From Brevibacillus brevis (GTDB taxonomy: Bacteria; Bacillota; Bacilli; Brevibacillales; Brevibacillaceae), in the NCBI RefSeq assembly GCF_900637055.1, contig NZ_LR134338.1, forward strand, positions 5,880,001 to 5,944,000: DNA of 64,000 bases, in the 5' to 3' direction. A program made the translations under genes and the position numbers. The notes under the pieces were generated by a model, which saw only the letters and a program-made list of their open reading frames with translations, searched no databases and was not told the origin of the DNA. The stretch's first letter is position 1; each line of letters opens with the position of its first letter. Shown here piece by piece: positions 60,322-64,000 of the stretch.

Positions 60322-61383
60322 ATGAATATCCTTGTAACCGGAGCAACAGGTTTTCTCGGAAAAAAACTATCCCACGATCTATTAAACGAAGGCCATACCC
60401 TTTACTTACTCGCTCGAAATGAAAAAAAGGCAAGCGATTTGTTGCATAGCTTTGCCGAAAAACACCGGGCACGAGTACATATTTTACTAGGTGATGTTTC
60501 GAAAAAAGACTTGGGCGTCTCTGAAAATGATCGGGGGCAGCTCAACCAGAAAATAGATGCGTTGTACCATATTGCGGCATACCTGTCCTTTGATCCCGCT
60601 CAGAAACCGCAGACGTACGAGGTAAACGTAGAGGGAACAAAAAATACGTTACAATTCGCAGAAGCCATTGGCTCCCCCCGCTTTATCTATGTGAGTACGG
60701 CTTATACCATCGGCACCGAAACAGAAGGAAAAGAAGCGCTGTACGACCCGGAACGCTCCTTCGTGAACAACTACGAAGAGACAAAATGCTTGGCAGAGCA
60801 TCTCGTCTTCTCCTACAGCGACAAAATGGAGACCATCATAGTCAGACCGTCGATCATTATCGGTGATTCCAAAACGGGCGAAGCCGATACCAATTTTGGC
60901 TTGTATGGATTATTAAAAGGTCTTCGCGTATTGAAAAGAAGAGCGTCCCGAACAGAAGACTGGGAAAATCAAAAGTACCGGATTTTGGTGGATGTCGACG
61001 TGAACTCGAACCTCGTTCCCGTTGATTATGTCTCTTCTGTTTTGCTTGCTGCACTTACGCATGGCGAGCATAAGGAAATCTATCACGCTACCAACCCTGT
61101 TCCACCTACCCAACAATTGGTGGTCGATTGCATCAAAGAGGTCTTGGATTTTCCGAATTTAGTTCCTGTTCCATTTGAAACAGACGAGCTGCTAACCGAA
61201 GAAGAGAAAGCCTTTAATGCCTCTATGAGCTTGTTCCATTCGTATTGGAAGCGGAGTATCTCTTTTCCGAATGACAACACCAGGAAGCTGCTGCAAAAAG
61301 TGGGTCAAAGCGAATTGCAGATGGATAAAGAGATGTTGATTGGGATTATGAGTGGGTTTCAGAAGCAGGCTGTGCTTACGTAA
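60322..61383 (+). CDS. Extended SDR / thioester-reductase-like NAD(P)-binding protein
   Basis: 353 residues. NILVTGATGFLGKKL gives the TGxxGxxG motif; Tyr-Lys pair YEETKCLAE (YxxxK) is present with Ser in YVSTAYT; IVRPSIIIGDSKTG is typical of NAD_binding_4 (fatty-acyl or thioester reductase) proteins. Stand-alone rather than attached to a peptide synthetase. Substrate unknown; SD weak (GGAG, 12 bp). Confidence 0.85.
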   Translation: MNILVTGATGFLGKKLSHDLLNEGHTLYLLARNEKKASDLLHSFAEKHRARVHILLGDVSKKDLGVSENDRGQLNQKIDALYHIAAYLSFDPAQKPQTYEVNVEGTKNTLQFAEAIGSPRFIYVSTAYTIGTETEGKEALYDPERSFVNNYEETKCLAEHLVFSYSDKMETIIVRPSIIIGDSKTGEADTNFGLYGLLKGLRVLKRRASRTEDWENQKYRILVDVDVNSNLVPVDYVSSVLLAALTHGEHKEIYHATNPVPPTQQLVVDCIKEVLDFPNLVPVPFETDELLTEEEKAFNASMSLFHSYWKRSISFPNDNTRKLLQKVGQSELQMDKEMLIGIMSGFQKQAVLT

Positions 61384-61470
61384 GTCTATAAGTATAAGAG
61401 CATTTTTCATATTACACGTGGAGAAACCCTGTAACAGTGATTCTGTGAGGTTCTCGATCTACCACAATAA

Positions 61471-61516
61471 AACTGCCCCCCAATTGTTAATCCAGTCTCA
61501 CAATTGGGGGGCAGTT
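61471..61516. terminator. Strong bidirectional terminator
   Basis: A perfect 17-bp stem AACTGCCCCCCAATTGT with its complement around a 12-nt loop, between the convergent reductase and sstT genes. Confidence 0.9.
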
Positions 61517-61523
61517 CATTCGC

Positions 61524-62762
61524 CTATGCTGCTTTGGAGATATTTATTTTCTTTCCTTCTTTTCGCCATTCTTTAAACTCAGCTGCTGCTGTGAAAAGAA
61601 CGTCTGAAGAGGAGTTAAGTGACGTTTCAAAAGAGTCTTGTAACACTCCAATAATAAAGCCGACTCCGACTACCTGCATCGCAACTTCATTTGGAATACC
61701 GAATAGGCTACATGCTAGAGGAATCAGTAATAAAGATCCACCAGCCACCCCTGATGCACCGCATGCACATATAGCTGATACTATGCTAAGGATGATAGCG
61801 GTAGGGATATCCACTTGAATACCAAGTGTATGAACCGCTGCAAGGGTCAAAACAGAAATCGTGACAGCTGCACCAGCCATATTAATAGTAGCCCCTAATG
61901 GTATCGAGACCGAATAACTATCTTTATTCAAACCCAGACTTTCACATAATTTCATATTTACAGGAATATTTGAAGCTGAGCTTCGTGTAAAGAATGCTGT
62001 AATGCCGCTTTCCTTTATACACTTGAAAACAAGCGGGTAAGGGTTTTGTCGTATAGCTGCATACACAAGGATTGGATTGACAACCAGTGCCACAAAGAGC
62101 ATGCAACCAATCAGAACAGCAAGTAATTTCGCATAGCCTACTAACGCATCAAGTCCATTTGTAGTAATAGACTCAAATACTAGTCCCATGATTCCTAATG
62201 GTGCAAGCTTAATTACCCAACCAACCAATTTCGATACCGCATCCGAAAAATTGCTAATCATCGTTTTTGTCGTATCAGCGGCATTTCGTAAAGCCAAACC
62301 AATAAGTACTGCCCAAGCTAAAATACCGATATAGTTCGCTTTAACAATTGCATTAACCGGGTTATCAACCACATTTAGCAGCAATGTCTTGAGAACCTCT
62401 ACAACACCGCCAGGAGGCGTCACATCCTTAGCTCCCTCTACAAGTGTTAAGCCTACAGGGAATATAAAGCTTGCAATAACGGCGACTGCCCCAGCTAAAA
62501 AGGTTCCTAAAAGATATAAGACAATGATAAATTTCATATTCGTTTGGTGCCCACTTTTATGTTGAGCAATGGCTGACATAACCAAAAAGAGTACCAACAC
62601 AGGTGCAATCGCTTTCAAAGCGCTTACAAATAAAGAACCGAAAACTGCTACGGGTTTTGCTACTTCGGGAATCGTTACAGCCAGGATAATACCAATAATC
62701 AAACCTACAATGATTTGCTTTACCAGACTTACTTGATTTACCTTCGTCAGTATACTTTTCAT
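61524..62762 (-). CDS. sstT: Serine/threonine:Na+ symporter SstT
   Basis: 412 residues of the DAACS (dicarboxylate/amino acid:cation symporter) family. The helical hairpin [22 protein letters not shown] and [26 protein letters not shown] are the SstT ion- and substrate-binding loops, and [26 protein letters not shown] is the second re-entrant loop. Imports L-serine and L-threonine with Na+. SD GGGGGGA. Confidence 0.93.
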   Translation of the reverse strand: MKSILTKVNQVSLVKQIIVGLIIGIILAVTIPEVAKPVAVFGSLFVSALKAIAPVLVLFLVMSAIAQHKSGHQTNMKFIIVLYLLGTFLAGAVAVIASFIFPVGLTLVEGAKDVTPPGGVVEVLKTLLLNVVDNPVNAIVKANYIGILAWAVLIGLALRNAADTTKTMISNFSDAVSKLVGWVIKLAPLGIMGLVFESITTNGLDALVGYAKLLAVLIGCMLFVALVVNPILVYAAIRQNPYPLVFKCIKESGITAFFTRSSASNIPVNMKLCESLGLNKDSYSVSIPLGATINMAGAAVTISVLTLAAVHTLGIQVDIPTAIILSIVSAICACGASGVAGGSLLLIPLACSLFGIPNEVAMQVVGVGFIIGVLQDSFETSLNSSSDVLFTAAAEFKEWRKEGKKINISKAA

Positions 62763-63174
62763 AGATGTCCCCCCACTAAGATAAACTTCTCCCGACCCTG
62801 CAATAGATTCTCGCTTTCTGTATGATTTTATCTTCGATGGATGGCTATTCTAATCACAGTCCACTCCACAAAGACAAATAAGTATCATTATACTGATTTT
62901 TTGATATATTACAAATGGACAAATTTTACTAAACTGAACAACTACCTTTTTACATGAATTTATGGCTTCACCTACACCACCAAGAATGATGCTTCCATAA
63001 CGAAAAAAAGTGCAGATAATCCATACGATGAAAGATAGTGGTAATCGATCTTTCTATTTGATAGTAGTACCGATATGTTGGGTAACCAAGAGTAAAACCC
63101 TCCCGGTAAGAACCAAGGGAGGGTTTCGCCCGTCGGCTAAATTCTGGTGCCTCTCTTTTTGCGCGAAGATCCTG
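62763..63174. other. Intergenic region
   Basis: About 410 bp, AT-rich, no gene. It contains the sstT promoter and, at the right end, the terminator of the chitinase gene. Confidence 0.5.
63095..63126 (-). terminator. Terminator of the chitinase gene
   Basis: AAACCCTCCC/GGGAGGGTTT stem; the minus-strand exit reads TTTTACTC. Confidence 0.85.
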
Positions 63175-64000
63175 TCATTGCTGGCTCAGTGAATCAAGCG
63201 AAGTGCGAACATGATTGGCAAACGAATAGTTATTTTTAGCATCCCAGTTGATAGACCAGGTCATAACTCCTTGGAACTGGGGATAACCAGCTGGATTTTG
63301 GAGTTTGTACGTTCCTCCAAAAGACGTGCCTTTTACCAAGTATTGAAGTGCTTTCTGGATATCGGCAGGAGACGTATACCCTCCCCCGGCAGCACTTGGA
63401 GCAGAAGGCAGCCCGATCGCGACTTGGTTCTCCCTCAAGGCTGGAAACATGTTGTTAGGATTACGGCCGATTGGGAATCCTTTCAATAGCATTTCTGCCA
63501 TCGCTACTTGGAAATCAGCCGTTCCTTGTTGATACGTACGACCATCTAATGCTTCTAGCGCTCCGGAATTATAGTGTTGGACGTGGATATAATTCATTCG
63601 ATCGCGAAGGGCATGAATCACAGGCAGATAAGCGCCCCACGGCCCACCATAGCTAGCGTAGCCTCCTTGGACATAAGCCGTTTCTGGCGCCATTGTCAAA
63701 ATAAAAGATGGGCCAAATGTATTCGTGATCGTCTGAGTCGCTGAGATTAAGTTTACAATTTTAGGCGTTGTCGGATTTCTAAAATCAGTGTCCCCCGCAT
63801 TTAGCGACAGGGAGCTTCCTTCCAGATCAATATCCATACCATCAAAACCATACGTTTGAATGATCGAGGTCATCGAGGCAATAAAATTTTGTTTGGCAGT
63901 TTCCGTCGTCAACTCGACTGTACCATTCGCTCCGCCAATCGAGATGAGGACCTTCTTCCCCTTTGATTTTAACAAGGCGATATCCGACTTAAATTCCTCA
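63175..64000 (-). CDS. GH18 chitinase (C-terminal part; 5' end beyond window)
   Basis: 275 codons up to the window edge, open at the 5' side. TIM-barrel GH18 signatures: VLISIGGANG, catalytic GFDGMDIDLEG (DxxDxDxE, Glu is the acid), LTMAPETAYVQGGY, MNYIHVQHYN and the last strand GVMTWSINWDA. This matches secreted ChiD/ChiA1-like bacillus chitinases that cut chitin. No chitin-binding or FN3 domain follows the barrel, so any such domain must be N-terminal. Confidence 0.92.
   Translation of the reverse strand, partial: EEFKSDIALLKSKGKKVLISIGGANGTVELTTETAKQNFIASMTSIIQTYGFDGMDIDLEGSSLSLNAGDTDFRNPTTPKIVNLISATQTITNTFGPSFILTMAPETAYVQGGYASYGGPWGAYLPVIHALRDRMNYIHVQHYNSGALEALDGRTYQQGTADFQVAMAEMLLKGFPIGRNPNNMFPALRENQVAIGLPSAPSAAGGGYTSPADIQKALQYLVKGTSFGGTYKLQNPAGYPQFQGVMTWSINWDAKNNYSFANHVRTSLDSLSQQ

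Noticed and set aside
1-64000. CRISPR array, tRNA/rRNA genes, insertion sequences, prophage or replication origin
   Set aside because: No regularly spaced repeats, cloverleaf genes, transposase or phage-structural frames were found on either strand.

Overview
The window looks like chromosomal DNA of a Gram-positive endospore former of the Paenibacillaceae, most likely Brevibacillus (inference). The signs are GC near one half, strong AGGAGG-type ribosome binding sites, frequent GTG/TTG starts, and gene sets typical of the Bacillus group (feu/btr siderophore uptake, mhqNOD, cadA with an ArsR regulator, adaA/alkA, exoA). I see no rRNA, tRNA, CRISPR array or insertion sequence. Most of the window is ordinary core/accessory chromosome with many one-to-three gene units.

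Layout. 1-3.5 kb: the end of a probable 3-hydroxybutyrate catabolic operon (dehydrogenase, GntP permease) read from a sigma-54 promoter, with the matching PAS/AAA+ activator and repeated dyads that look like its enhancer sites. 3.6-5.4 kb: an MFS exporter behind an SD-masking hairpin with upstream reading frames. 5.5-11.7 kb: a complete Fur-boxed catecholate siderophore uptake operon (feuA-feuB-feuC plus an esterase fused to a nitroreductase) with its AraC/binding-protein regulator. 11.8-14.6 kb: a broken response regulator, a lipoprotein, and an AT-rich two-gene unit coding for a secreted beta-rich protein and a small membrane protein. 14.8-24.1 kb: DinB, a WYL regulator, an orphan Fur-boxed double-ATPase oligopeptide-type ABC protein, a Cd/Zn P-type ATPase with its ArsR regulator, and an HssRS-like two-component system. 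24.1-31.9 kb: an AT-rich patch bounded by a 12-bp direct repeat, the mhqNOD quinone/electrophile operon with two MhqR-type operators, and a second DinB, saccharopine-dehydrogenase-like and MFS unit with a LuxR regulator opposite.

32-46 kb: a TetR-controlled pair of SMR efflux proteins, a GNAT protein and an aldolase, then an alkylation/base-excision repair group (adaA, alkA, nfo, an Ada-domain protein with an SD-masking hairpin, and exoA further on). Also here are a MerR regulator with a MerR-type promoter for a MetX-like hydrolase, a HEAT-repeat protein, a RibD-C reductase and a CBS-domain membrane protein. 46.3-47.4 kb: a macrolide 2'-phosphotransferase preceded by a 14-codon leader ending in Met-Arg-Leu-Arg and an attenuator-like hairpin. 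47.5-64 kb: small secreted/membrane proteins, an amino-acid permease, a TetR/MFS divergent pair, a chemoreceptor, an EamA transporter with overlapping dyads on its promoter, a reductase-domain SDR, SstT, and the C-terminal part of a GH18 chitinase.

The strongest themes are (1) post-transcriptional control by leader reading frames and hairpins ahead of three separate genes (MFS, Ada-like, mph), (2) iron control by four recognisable Fur boxes, and (3) an unusual esterase-nitroreductase fusion in the siderophore operon that would join ferric-siderophore cleavage and possible reduction in one polypeptide.
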